From positions 1-46,605 of the forward strand of contig JAQVBQ010000012.1 of NCBI GenBank assembly GCA_028690215.1: a stretch of DNA of 46,605 bases, read 5' to 3'. A program made the translations under genes and the position numbers. Each line of letters starts with the position of its first letter. The stretch's first letter is position 1. The notes below the pieces were generated by a model. That model searched no databases and was not told the DNA's origin. It saw nothing but the letters and a program-made list of their open reading frames with translations. This document shows positions 24,199 through 31,955 of this stretch, piece by piece. This DNA comes from Bacteroidales bacterium (GTDB lineage Bacteria; Bacteroidota; Bacteroidia; Bacteroidales; UBA932).

Positions 24199-25146
24199 AT
24201 GATTAGCAGAAGATTGATTAGGGTAAAGGTCTTTAAAGTTCTTTTCAGTAGGGTAAGTTCAGGGTCTGATTCAATAGAGGGAGCAGAGAAGGAACTAATT
24301 ATGAGTTGTGAGAAGACTCTGGATCTTTACTATTTCCTCCTTGGATTACCGACAGCACTTAAAAAGATTTCAGAAACTAAAATTGAAGCGGGACTTAAAA
24401 AATTCCATCCTACAAATGAGGAACTCAATCCAAACAGACGTTTTGTTGACAATCCTGTAATCGGAAAACTTGAAAATAGTGAAGAACTTGCAAAGTTTTG
24501 CGAAAACAGGGGACTTCTATGGAATGATTATGAATCGGTAGTAAAAAAGATATACTCATCTATGATCAAGAGCGATTATTACAAAGAGTATATGAGTGAA
24601 CCTGAGACAAGTTATGATAAGGATCTGAAGTTGATTCTGGATATTTATGAGCAAGAGCTGGAAGACTGTGAAGATCTTTACACTATGCTCGAAGATGCAA
24701 GCTTGTATTGGGTTGATGATCTGGCATATGTAATTAACATAATACTCAAAAGATTATCATTGATGAAAGAGAGGTCAAAAGTCTCTTTTCCAAAGGTGTT
24801 TATTAAAGATGAGGACAGGGAGTATGCAGTCAGATTGCTTGCCAAGGCCTTGCTTAATTACGACGAATATGTTGAGATGATGGCCAGATATGTGCTTAAT
24901 TGGGAGCCGGAACGCCTTGCTGCAACAGATACAAACCTCATAGTTCTTGGAATTGCTGAGGCAATTGCTTTCCCTAACATACCGCTCAAGGTTACTATAA
25001 ATGAATATGTAGAGCTTTCGAAATTCTACAGCACCCCGAATAGCAAGGTTTTTGTCAATGGTATATTGGACAAGGTATTGATAGGCCTCCAGCGTGAAGG
25101 AGTGGTTCAAAAGTCGGGAAGAGGTTTGGTAGGCTCAATAGATTAG
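24199..25146 (+). CDS. nusB: Transcription antitermination factor NusB
   Basis: 315 residues, more than twice the E. coli NusB (139). The C-terminal half has the NusB fold landmarks: a YVEMMARYVLNWEPERLAATDTNLIVLGIAE helix region with the EAIAFPNIPLKVTINEYVELSKFYSTPNSKVFVNGILD segment, which is the most conserved part of the family. The N-terminal 170 residues are the extension found in Bacteroidota. NusB with NusE (S10) binds boxA RNA during rRNA transcription. First gene of a long operon; yajC follows after 32 nt. Confidence 0.93.
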   Translation: MISRRLIRVKVFKVLFSRVSSGSDSIEGAEKELIMSCEKTLDLYYFLLGLPTALKKISETKIEAGLKKFHPTNEELNPNRRFVDNPVIGKLENSEELAKFCENRGLLWNDYESVVKKIYSSMIKSDYYKEYMSEPETSYDKDLKLILDIYEQELEDCEDLYTMLEDASLYWVDDLAYVINIILKRLSLMKERSKVSFPKVFIKDEDREYAVRLLAKALLNYDEYVEMMARYVLNWEPERLAATDTNLIVLGIAEAIAFPNIPLKVTINEYVELSKFYSTPNSKVFVNGILDKVLIGLQREGVVQKSGRGLVGSID

Positions 25147-25178
25147 TTAAATTTGTATGATATTTAAATAAAACAAAA

Positions 25179-25505
25179 ATGAATTTTTTAGTATTTCTTC
25201 AAACAAATGCTGCACCCGCTTCAACCGGCGGAAACTGGAGCTTTCTGATAATGATGGGTCTTATTTTCGTTGTGATGTATTTCTTCATGATACGTCCTCA
25301 ACAGAAAAAACAGAAAGAGCTCGTAAAATTCCGCAGTAGTCTGGCCAAAGGTGATAAAGTGATCACTATGGGCGGTATTTACGGAGTTATAGTTGAAGTT
25401 AAGGAACAATATGTACTGGTCGAGGTTGACAACAATGTTAAACTTAGAGTAGACAAAGGTTCTATAGTTAAGGACAGTTCGGACATCCAGGCGGCAGGTA
25501 AATAA
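25179..25505 (+). CDS. yajC: Preprotein translocase subunit YajC
   Basis: 108 residues: a short N-terminal region, one membrane helix (about 22-40, MMGLIFVVMYFFMIRP) and a small cytoplasmic domain with QQKKQKE, GDKVITMGGIYG and VEVDNNVKLRVDKGSI, the YajC signature. It associates with SecDF in the inner membrane. nusB-yajC-ybbR-coaE is a gene order I recall from Bacteroidota. Confidence 0.95.
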   Translation: MNFLVFLQTNAAPASTGGNWSFLIMMGLIFVVMYFFMIRPQQKKQKELVKFRSSLAKGDKVITMGGIYGVIVEVKEQYVLVEVDNNVKLRVDKGSIVKDSSDIQAAGK

Positions 25506-25516
25506 ATTCCGGCTTT

Positions 25517-26494
25517 ATGATAAAGCTGAGACGATTAAGGATCTCTTACGAAAGAGGCAGACAAGCATTGCTTTTCTTGTTCTGTCTCTTTCTGGCATTT
25601 ATTTTATGGGCAATTCACAACTTGTCTGCAACTTATAGTACTAATCTGAACTATACGGTACAGGTTGTTACCCAGAAAAGAGGCTATGCCGGAAATACAA
25701 CTGCTGACAATAAATTATCTATTACCGGTGCAGCTTCGGGATTCTACATACTTCAGAACAGACTGGGAGTAAAAAGCACGGTAGTTACTCTTCCTGTGGA
25801 GGGTCGTCTGATTAAACCCCTTCCTGGAGCTCATGATAAATTCTATATTGTAGTAAAAGAGATAACAGATGTCATATCCGATATAATGAGAGAACATCTG
25901 GAAATTGAGTCATATTCATCTGATACGATATATCTGACGCTGCCTCTGCAGTCACATAGGGAGATGCCGGTCGCCGTGGACTACAAGGCAAGGTTCAAAG
26001 ATCAATACATGCCGGCAGGAAAAATAAAAATATCACCATCAACGGTTACTGTTTATGGAGAGTTATCGATTCTCAACAAAATCGACTCAATCAGGACAGA
26101 ACCGCTGACTTTTGAAAGACTATCATCCTCAAGAAGCGGGGTGGTGGATCTGATGCCTATTCCGGGTTTACGCTATGAGGAGAAGGACTTCTACTACACA
26201 CTGGAGGTGGTAAGATATGTAGAGAATACATTGTTGTTACCGGTTGAGACACTAAATGTCCCCTCAGATAAGTTTGTCAGATTCTTTCCAAATAAGATCA
26301 AGGTCGTATACAGAGTTCCGTTAAGAAGCACGCATAGTCAGGAAAATGCTATCTTTGCGGCAACGATTGATTACAATGACATAGCTTCCTCGATAAGCAA
26401 CACTGTTGAACCGAAGGTTACAGGTTTGCCGGAAGATATCCTTTCTGTCGGGCTGGATCCTAAATTCATCCAGTGTAAGGTTATCGAGAAATAA
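25517..26494 (+). CDS. YbbR-like / CdaR-family protein
   Basis: 325 residues. One N-terminal membrane helix (about 17-37, ALLFLFCLFLAFILWAIH) followed by a periplasmic part with repeated YbbR-type beta domains: the MPVAVDYKARF ... ISPSTVTVYGELSILNKIDSIRTEPL stretch at about 155-200 is the clearest, and another lies at about 240-320. YbbR/CdaR proteins regulate diadenylate cyclase in Firmicutes; in Bacteroidota the partner is not established, and no cyclase gene lies in the window. Confidence 0.85.
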   Translation: MIKLRRLRISYERGRQALLFLFCLFLAFILWAIHNLSATYSTNLNYTVQVVTQKRGYAGNTTADNKLSITGAASGFYILQNRLGVKSTVVTLPVEGRLIKPLPGAHDKFYIVVKEITDVISDIMREHLEIESYSSDTIYLTLPLQSHREMPVAVDYKARFKDQYMPAGKIKISPSTVTVYGELSILNKIDSIRTEPLTFERLSSSRSGVVDLMPIPGLRYEEKDFYYTLEVVRYVENTLLLPVETLNVPSDKFVRFFPNKIKVVYRVPLRSTHSQENAIFAATIDYNDIASSISNTVEPKVTGLPEDILSVGLDPKFIQCKVIEK

Positions 26495-26504
26495 ATATAC
26501 GCAT

Positions 26505-27101
26505 ATGTTTTGTTTTGCTTGCACGGGAGGTATCGGCTCGGGAAAGTCTTATGTAATAAAGATTTTTTCTGCATTAGGTATTCCTGCGTTCATAGCAGAT
26601 GAAAGGGTGAAGGAGTTGTACAACACGGATAGTGTGTTGCTTGATAAGTTGGTGGGATTGCTGGGTGATGAGATATTGAAGGATGGAGTTTTACAAAAGC
26701 ATATTATGGCAAAAAAAATATTCTCGGACCATAATTTGCTGGAGAGGGTCAACGGAATTGTCCATCCGAGGTTGTTGGAGGATTTTTATGAGTGGAGAGA
26801 GTGCAGGCGTAGAGAGGGAAGTGAGATAATCATCTATGAGTCGGCCATTTTTTTTGAGACTCCCCTTTTCTGGACAGTTGTTGACAAGGTGATTGTTGTG
26901 GTGGCACCTGAGCATGTCCGGATTATGAGGGTTATGAAGAGGGACGGAGTTAGCGAGGAACAGGTGAGAGCTCGTATTTTAAGCCAGTGGAGCGATAAGA
27001 TGAGGATTTCCATGGCTGATTATATTATACACGCAGATGGCAGGAGGGCTGTTCTCCCGCAAGTTCTGGAAATAGTCAACAGCGTAAAGGTGAAAAACTG
27101 A
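26505..27101 (+). CDS. coaE: Dephospho-CoA kinase
   Basis: 198 residues from the ATG at 26505, ten bases after the YbbR stop; an upstream in-frame ATG would overlap ybbR by 89 bp and add an unrelated peptide. The P-loop is GGIGSGKS (residues 8-15), and the [21 protein letters not shown] and IYESAIFFE segments are family landmarks. It phosphorylates dephospho-CoA, the last step of CoA synthesis. Confidence 0.95.
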   Translation: MFCFACTGGIGSGKSYVIKIFSALGIPAFIADERVKELYNTDSVLLDKLVGLLGDEILKDGVLQKHIMAKKIFSDHNLLERVNGIVHPRLLEDFYEWRECRRREGSEIIIYESAIFFETPLFWTVVDKVIVVVAPEHVRIMRVMKRDGVSEEQVRARILSQWSDKMRISMADYIIHADGRRAVLPQVLEIVNSVKVKN

Positions 27102-27102
27102 A

Positions 27103-27846
27103 ATGGGATACGGTAAGTGGATAACAGGAGCCCTGGGTTGGGCATTGGGAGGACCGATAGGAGGCATACTTGGTTTTGCGTTAGGTTCAATATTCGATAA
27201 GGGCAGGGATTACTCACAAATTCAGCAGGAGAATATTCCCGGAAGAGTATATTCCGATACCGAACAGAGAAACAGTTTTCTTGTTTCACTGCTGGTTCTC
27301 TCTTCGGCCGTGATGAAGGCTGACGGAAGGATTATGAAGTCAGAGCTGGATTATGTCAGAAGATTTATAAGCCAGAGTTTTGGTGAGGATGCAGCCAGAG
27401 AGGCCTCAGTTTTGCTCAGAGACTTGCTGAAAAAAGATGTTGATATAAATGCAGTAGGATTCCAGATACAACGTTATATGAATCCTGAAGCCAGGATCCA
27501 ATTATTGCACTACTTAACTGGAATTGCACAGGCCGATGGTACTGTCAGTACACCGGAGTTGGATGTTTTAAGGCGCATCTCTGCAACTTTGGGTATCTCA
27601 AGAGATGAGAGTGAGTCGATCTTTGCCATGTTTGACAAAGGTATGGAAGCAGCATATCAGGTACTCGAAATAGAGAAGAGTGCATCTGACGAGGAGGTTA
27701 AAAAAGCATACAAGCGACTTGCAGTGAAGCATCACCCTGATAAAGTGTCAAATCTTGGTCCGGATGTACAGAGAGCAGCAGAGGAGAGATTCAAGAGTAT
27801 TTCAGAAGCATACGAAAAGATTAAAAAAGATAGAGGAATTGTATAA
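27103..27846 (+). CDS. TerB and DnaJ domain protein (DjlA-like)
   Basis: 247 residues. A glycine-rich hydrophobic N terminus (about 1-30, [20 protein letters not shown]) could insert in the membrane; a TerB-type helical domain follows (about 45-165, with AVMKADGRI and [16 protein letters not shown]), then a C-terminal J domain (about 180-245) with the catalytic HPD in VKHHPDK. It would stimulate DnaK at the membrane. Starts one base after the coaE stop. Confidence 0.92.
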   Translation: MGYGKWITGALGWALGGPIGGILGFALGSIFDKGRDYSQIQQENIPGRVYSDTEQRNSFLVSLLVLSSAVMKADGRIMKSELDYVRRFISQSFGEDAAREASVLLRDLLKKDVDINAVGFQIQRYMNPEARIQLLHYLTGIAQADGTVSTPELDVLRRISATLGISRDESESIFAMFDKGMEAAYQVLEIEKSASDEEVKKAYKRLAVKHHPDKVSNLGPDVQRAAEERFKSISEAYEKIKKDRGIV

Positions 27847-27856
27847 CAATTAGAAG

Positions 27857-28273
27857 ATGAAAACAAATTTACAGAAGATCCTTTCAATTTCCGGCCAGCC
27901 GGGTTTGTTCAATTATTTGTCACACGCAAATTCAGGTGTGATAGTTGAATCACTTATTACCAAAAAAAGAACAATGTGCAGTTCGACAACAAGGCTTACA
28001 GCCCTGTCGGATATTTCGATATATACAACAGAAGAGGAAATTCCTCTCCATGTTGTCCTTACAAAAATGCACGAAAAGCTTGGGGAGCAGAATGCTCCTG
28101 ACGGAAAATCCCCGTCAGAGGAGCTTAAAAAATTCTTTGCTGAAGTTCTGCCTGATTATGACAGGGATAGATTTTACGCCTCACACATGAAAAAGGTAGT
28201 AGAGTGGTATAATATAATAAAAGATAATGCTTCACTCGACTTCGAACTGCCTGATGAAACCAAGGAGAATTAA
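27857..28273 (+). CDS. DUF5606 protein
   Basis: 138 residues, cytoplasmic. The opening LQKILSISGQPGLFNYLSHANSGVIVESL matches DUF5606, a small conserved Bacteroidota family of unknown role, with an SH3-like barrel at the N terminus and a helical C-terminal part. It sits between the J-protein and rimO, and its 3' end overlaps the rimO start by 20 bp. Confidence 0.88.
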   Translation: MKTNLQKILSISGQPGLFNYLSHANSGVIVESLITKKRTMCSSTTRLTALSDISIYTTEEEIPLHVVLTKMHEKLGEQNAPDGKSPSEELKKFFAEVLPDYDRDRFYASHMKKVVEWYNIIKDNASLDFELPDETKEN

Positions 28274-29585
28274 GCTCATAACATTAGGTTGTTCAAAGAA
28301 CAGGGTTGACTCAGAACATTTACTGAGACAGATATTGGCCAATGATATAGAGATTTCCCCGGAGAGTGAGCCTTTGGAGAAAGCTGCAGCAGATACAATT
28401 ATCATAAATACCTGCGGTTTTATAAAGGATGCAAAGGAGGAGTCCATACAGGCCATACTTGAAGCAGTAGAGGCCAAAAGATTGGGATATACATCTAGAG
28501 TTCTGGTATTTGGTTGTCTTTCACAAAGATACCGCCAGGAGTTGATTGAGTCTATCCCTGAAGTAGATGGTTTCTTTGGAGCATTTGACACTCAGCAGGT
28601 CCTTGAAGCTCTTGAATCTCTCTGGAATGAAAAATACAGTAACCAGAGGTTTCTGACAACTCCCGGTCACTATGCCTATCTTAAAATATCCGAAGGGTGT
28701 GACAGGATTTGTTCCTATTGTTCCATTCCCCTTATCCGGGGGAAACACACATCTGTACCGCAGGAAAATCTTGTTGCTGAAGCAGAATATCTGGCAGAAA
28801 AAGGGGTAAAGGAACTAATACTTGTCGCCCAGGACACAACCTATTACGGAGTTGATCTCTATGGCCGCAGAAATGTGGCTGAGCTTGTTGAAAGACTTTC
28901 GGCTGTAAAGGGAATAGAGTGGATACGTCTTCTTTATGCTTATCCTGCAGCATTTCCGGAGGATCTCCTTGATGTTATGGCAAATAATCCTAAGGTATGC
29001 AAGTATCTGGATATCCCTCTGCAGCATATTTCAGATAAGGTTTTGGCAAATATGAGACGCTCTGTAGACGGAGAGCAGACTAGGAGACTGGTGGAAAAAT
29101 TCAGGAACAGAGTTCCCGGAATCACACTTAGGACAACAATGATTGTGGGCCATCCCGGAGAGGACAAACGGGCATTTGAAGAACTGTTGTCATTTGTCTC
29201 TGAGGCAAGGTTTGAGAGACTGGGCGCATTTACCTACTCTGAGGAGGAGGGTACCTGGGGGGCCCAGAATCTCAAAGACACCATACGCAAAAGAGAAAAG
29301 GAGGAGAGATACGAACGCCTGATGGAACTTCAGTCACGAATTTCACTGGAATACAACGAGTCGAGAGTGGGTTCACAACAGAGGGTGTTGGTCGACTCTG
29401 AAACAGACAAATATTTGGTAGCCAGGAGTAGAAGTGAAAGTCCGGAGGTGGATGGCGAGATACTTATTGATAAGAGAGAGATGGCAAAGGATTACCAATC
29501 TAAAAATATTATTGGTACATTTGTTGATGTTGAGATAACGGGTGCAGAAGAATATGATCTGCATGCCAGGATGAAAAATAACTAA
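28254..29585 (+). CDS. rimO: Ribosomal protein S12 methylthiotransferase
   Basis: 443 residues. RimO adds a methylthio group to an Asp of ribosomal protein S12. N-terminal UPF0004 domain with LITLGCSKNRVDSEHLL, an IINTCGFI segment and FGCLSQRY supply three cysteines for the auxiliary cluster; the radical SAM motif CDRICSYCSIP follows near residue 150; a C-terminal TRAM domain ends at about 440. The ATG at 28254 is preferred over 28227 because the conserved N terminus begins there. Confidence 0.96.
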   Translation: MKPRRIKLITLGCSKNRVDSEHLLRQILANDIEISPESEPLEKAAADTIIINTCGFIKDAKEESIQAILEAVEAKRLGYTSRVLVFGCLSQRYRQELIESIPEVDGFFGAFDTQQVLEALESLWNEKYSNQRFLTTPGHYAYLKISEGCDRICSYCSIPLIRGKHTSVPQENLVAEAEYLAEKGVKELILVAQDTTYYGVDLYGRRNVAELVERLSAVKGIEWIRLLYAYPAAFPEDLLDVMANNPKVCKYLDIPLQHISDKVLANMRRSVDGEQTRRLVEKFRNRVPGITLRTTMIVGHPGEDKRAFEELLSFVSEARFERLGAFTYSEEEGTWGAQNLKDTIRKREKEERYERLMELQSRISLEYNESRVGSQQRVLVDSETDKYLVARSRSESPEVDGEILIDKREMAKDYQSKNIIGTFVDVEITGAEEYDLHARMKNN

Positions 29586-29597
29586 AATCGAAACGTT

Positions 29598-30344
29598 ATG
29601 AAACTATTAGAAGGAAAAGTTGCGCTCATTACCGGAGCTGCAAGAGGAATCGGAAAGGCAATTGCTTTGAAATTTGCATCAGAGGGTGCAGATATTATAT
29701 TTACAGATCTGGTTATAGATGAGAATGGTGAAGCCACAAAAAAGGAGATAGCAGAATTTGGTGTCAGAGTATTGGCTATAGCCTCCAATGCTGCCTCTTT
29801 TGATGAGGCACACAAGGTTGTGGAAGAGGGTGTAAAGGAGTTTGGAAAGATAGATATATTGGTAAACAATGCCGGAATCACAAAAGACGGATTGATGATG
29901 AGAATGAGTGAACAGCAATGGGATGCCGTTATCGGTGTAAATCTTAAATCTGCGTTCAATTTCACTCACGCCATAACTCCGGTTATGATGAGACAGAGAA
30001 ACGGAAGCATTATTAATATGAGCTCGGTTGTCGGGGTGTCAGGTAATGCAGGACAGGCTAACTATTCTGCCTCAAAAGCCGGTATGATAGGCCTTGCAAA
30101 GTCAATCGCCCAGGAACTCGGTTCAAGAGGAGTCAGGGCCAATGCTGTGGCTCCCGGTTTTATCATTACAGATATGACGGCAAAACTTCCTGAAGAGATT
30201 AAGAAGGAGTGGGCTGAAAAAATTCCTCTTCGCAGGGGCGGTTTACCTGAAGATATCGCAAATGTTTGTACATTCCTTGCATCAGACATGTCATCATATG
30301 TTACAGGTCAGGTTATCTCTGTCTGTGGCGGTATGAAGATGTAA
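29598..30344 (+). CDS. fabG: 3-oxoacyl-ACP reductase
   Basis: 248 residues, classical short-chain dehydrogenase. The cofactor loop is TGAARGIGKAIA, NNAG lies near residue 91, and the catalytic Ser, Tyr and Lys are in SSVVGVSG and YSASKAG. VRANAVAPGFIITDMT is the FabG-like substrate-loop start. It reduces beta-ketoacyl-ACP with NADPH in fatty acid elongation. Gap of 12 nt after rimO. Confidence 0.93.
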   Translation: MKLLEGKVALITGAARGIGKAIALKFASEGADIIFTDLVIDENGEATKKEIAEFGVRVLAIASNAASFDEAHKVVEEGVKEFGKIDILVNNAGITKDGLMMRMSEQQWDAVIGVNLKSAFNFTHAITPVMMRQRNGSIINMSSVVGVSGNAGQANYSASKAGMIGLAKSIAQELGSRGVRANAVAPGFIITDMTAKLPEEIKKEWAEKIPLRRGGLPEDIANVCTFLASDMSSYVTGQVISVCGGMKM

Positions 30345-30359
30345 ATAAAAAATATTATC

Positions 30360-31271
30360 ATGAAAGCCAATCTTTCAACCATCGGATTAATATCAGTTGC
30401 CTTATTGACTCTGTGCTCTTGTGCTCCGGGTGTTCAATTGATTGATGTGGAGAAAAGAGTGGCTCCACTTTATGATGTTGAGTTGTCCGGAAAGAGCATT
30501 GCAATCTTCTCTGCCCTTGACGGCAGTTGCGACTCGACAGTAATATCAGACCTTTCAAAGGGAATAGCCTCTTCATTGGAAAAGAGGCTTTCCCGTGAGG
30601 AGGGTTCTGTTTTTGTGTACAATTATAAAACAGACTCAGTGTCATTAAAAGACCCTGAACTAATCAAGGATCTTTCAGTTAAATCCAATTCTGATATTGT
30701 TTTTATATTAAGTAACGTAAAAATATCTGATGCCGGGGTATATCTTAACAAAGTGCCGGGTGCAGAATATCATACGACTTATGTTCAACTGCCTTTCAGT
30801 CTCAAACTGGATCTTTTTGACGGTATAACAGCTGCAAATCTTGCAGATATCAGTCAGAGAGACACACTGCTTTGGGAGATTCTCTCTCGTAATCAACTAA
30901 AAGAGACTGTCCTTAATTATAAAATCAAAGAGTCCTTCTTGGGAGCTCTGACAGATATTGGAGAAAGTGTATCACAGAATTTCTTTGAGAAATGGGACAG
31001 AGATACCAGAAGTCTCTACTTCCTCTTCGGAGCCCAATGGCAGGAGGCTATGATTGCAGCAAGCGAGTTTAATTGGTCAAAAGCTTCTGAAATATGGCTC
31101 GAGGCAACATCGTCAGAAAACGATAAGGTGGCTGCGTGTGCAGCTTACAATCTGGCTGTAGCTTGCGAGATGCAGGATAAAAAGGCCCTGGCACTTGAGT
31201 GGCTGAAATATTCAGAAAAGAGGTACCCTCTTGCTCAGATTGGGAGTTATAAACAATTATTAACTAAGTGA
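30360..31271 (+). CDS. DUF6340-like lipoprotein
   Basis: 303 residues with a lipoprotein signal ending LCSC. A segment SGKSIAIFSALDGSCDST near residues 42-60 is a beta-strand and turn of a family resembling DUF6340, and the C-terminal half (about 215-300) has helix pairs reminiscent of tetratricopeptide repeats. It is a likely periplasmic or outer-membrane-attached protein of unknown function, cotranscribed with fabG (15 nt gap). Confidence 0.75.
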   Translation: MKANLSTIGLISVALLTLCSCAPGVQLIDVEKRVAPLYDVELSGKSIAIFSALDGSCDSTVISDLSKGIASSLEKRLSREEGSVFVYNYKTDSVSLKDPELIKDLSVKSNSDIVFILSNVKISDAGVYLNKVPGAEYHTTYVQLPFSLKLDLFDGITAANLADISQRDTLLWEILSRNQLKETVLNYKIKESFLGALTDIGESVSQNFFEKWDRDTRSLYFLFGAQWQEAMIAASEFNWSKASEIWLEATSSENDKVAACAAYNLAVACEMQDKKALALEWLKYSEKRYPLAQIGSYKQLLTK

Positions 31272-31272
31272 C

Positions 31273-31458
31273 TTGAAGCATAAAGAGGCACTAAAGAGAC
31301 GTCACAGGAAAGCCATCTTGTTCAATGACAAAGAGATGGAGGCTGTGGAGTTATATTGTAAAAAATACAAGGTAACTTCTGAATCCAAGTTTTTCAGGGA
31401 GGCTATTATCTCTACTATATTAAGGCAATTTGAGGAGGATCATCCAAGACTTTTCTAA
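31273..31458 (+). CDS. Small ribbon-helix-helix-like protein, TTG start
   Basis: 61 residues. The only upstream in-frame start is TTG at 31273, one base after the preceding stop; the first ATG (31336) would remove the predicted beta-strand. The layout is basic tail (KHKEALKRRHRKAI), short strand (AILFND), helix (MEAVELYCKKYKV), helix (KFFREAIISTILRQFEED), which fits the MetJ/Arc ribbon-helix-helix fold, a DNA-binding dimer. The coding end abuts rnpB, which converges from the other strand. Confidence 0.7.
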   Translation: MKHKEALKRRHRKAILFNDKEMEAVELYCKKYKVTSESKFFREAIISTILRQFEEDHPRLF

Positions 31459-31462
31459 AAAA

Positions 31463-31779
31463 AGGTGGGCCTGTAAGCCGGATTCTGTACCTCGAAGAGG
31501 TCTCTATCATTTATCTGATGCAGCCTACCCCCCAGCATAAGACGAGCAGCCTTTAAAACTGGTATACATGGCCTTGCAGGAGGCTGGTCGTACCTGACTT
31601 ATGTTGCCATAAATCATCGTGGGCTCTTACCCCGCGTTTTCACCCTTACCTTTTTCAAGGCGGTTCTTTTCTGTTACGATTTGCCTAAGGTTACCCCCAG
31701 CTGTGATTTCCACAGAGCCTTGCTCTGCCCTGTCCGGACTTTCCTCCCTCTTTTCAGAGAGCGATAGAGCGGCCCACCT
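31463..31779 (-). ncRNA. rnpB: RNase P RNA
   Basis: Read on the minus strand, the RNA opens with AGGTGGGCCGCTC and contains the P4 signature GAGGAAAGTCCGGAC and CAGGGCAGAGC, and near the 3' end ACAGAATCCGGCTTACAG. P1 is formed by AGGTGGGCC (31771-31779) with GGCCCACCT (31463-31471), followed by a run of U. The length of about 317 nt is on the short side for bacterial class A RNAs. It cleaves the 5' leader of tRNAs. The -7 box TACCTTTG sits 5 bp upstream. Confidence 0.95.
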
Positions 31780-31783
31780 GCTG

Positions 31784-31791
31784 CAAAGGTA
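31784..31791 (-). promoter_or_regulatory. -7 box for rnpB
   Basis: TACCTTTG on the minus strand, ending 4-5 bases before the first base of the RNA, exactly where a TAnnTTTG -7 element should be. No -33 TTG at the proper spacing. Confidence 0.6.
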
Positions 31792-31821
31792 GCTAAAAAG
31801 AGCAGACTCCGATATATTTTG

Positions 31822-31829
31822 TATATTTG
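31822..31829 (+). promoter_or_regulatory. -7 box for the thiamin-uptake transcript
   Basis: TATATTTG, about 20 bp upstream of the TPP riboswitch. Matches TAnnTTTG but a -33 TTG is not evident. Confidence 0.5.
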
Positions 31830-31845
31830 CGGTGATATAATAATT

Positions 31846-31918
31846 CTTGGGGGTGCCGCAACGGCTGAGATTATACCCTTTAACCTGATCTGGGTAATGC
31901 CAGCGAAGGGAAAGTGTC
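31846..31918 (+). promoter_or_regulatory. TPP riboswitch (THI element)
   Basis: The conserved blocks appear in order: GGGGGTGCC, GGCTGAGATTATACCC, AACCTGATCTGGGTAATGCCAGCGAAGGGAA. This is the thiamin pyrophosphate sensor. It lies 38 bp upstream of the TonB receptor start. The 5' GGGGG (31849-31853) could pair instead with CCCCC at 31932-31936, just before the start codon, offering a switch in the leader; no clear intrinsic terminator is present, so translational control is more likely. That last step is inference. Confidence 0.97.
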
Positions 31919-31955
31919 TTTTTCTTATTATCCCCCTGCTGATAAATAATTAATT

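Noticed and set aside
26406-26504. Upstream extension of coaE overlapping the ybbR-like gene
   Set aside because: The P-loop lies close to the ATG at 26505, and the extension would overlap coding sequence in another frame.
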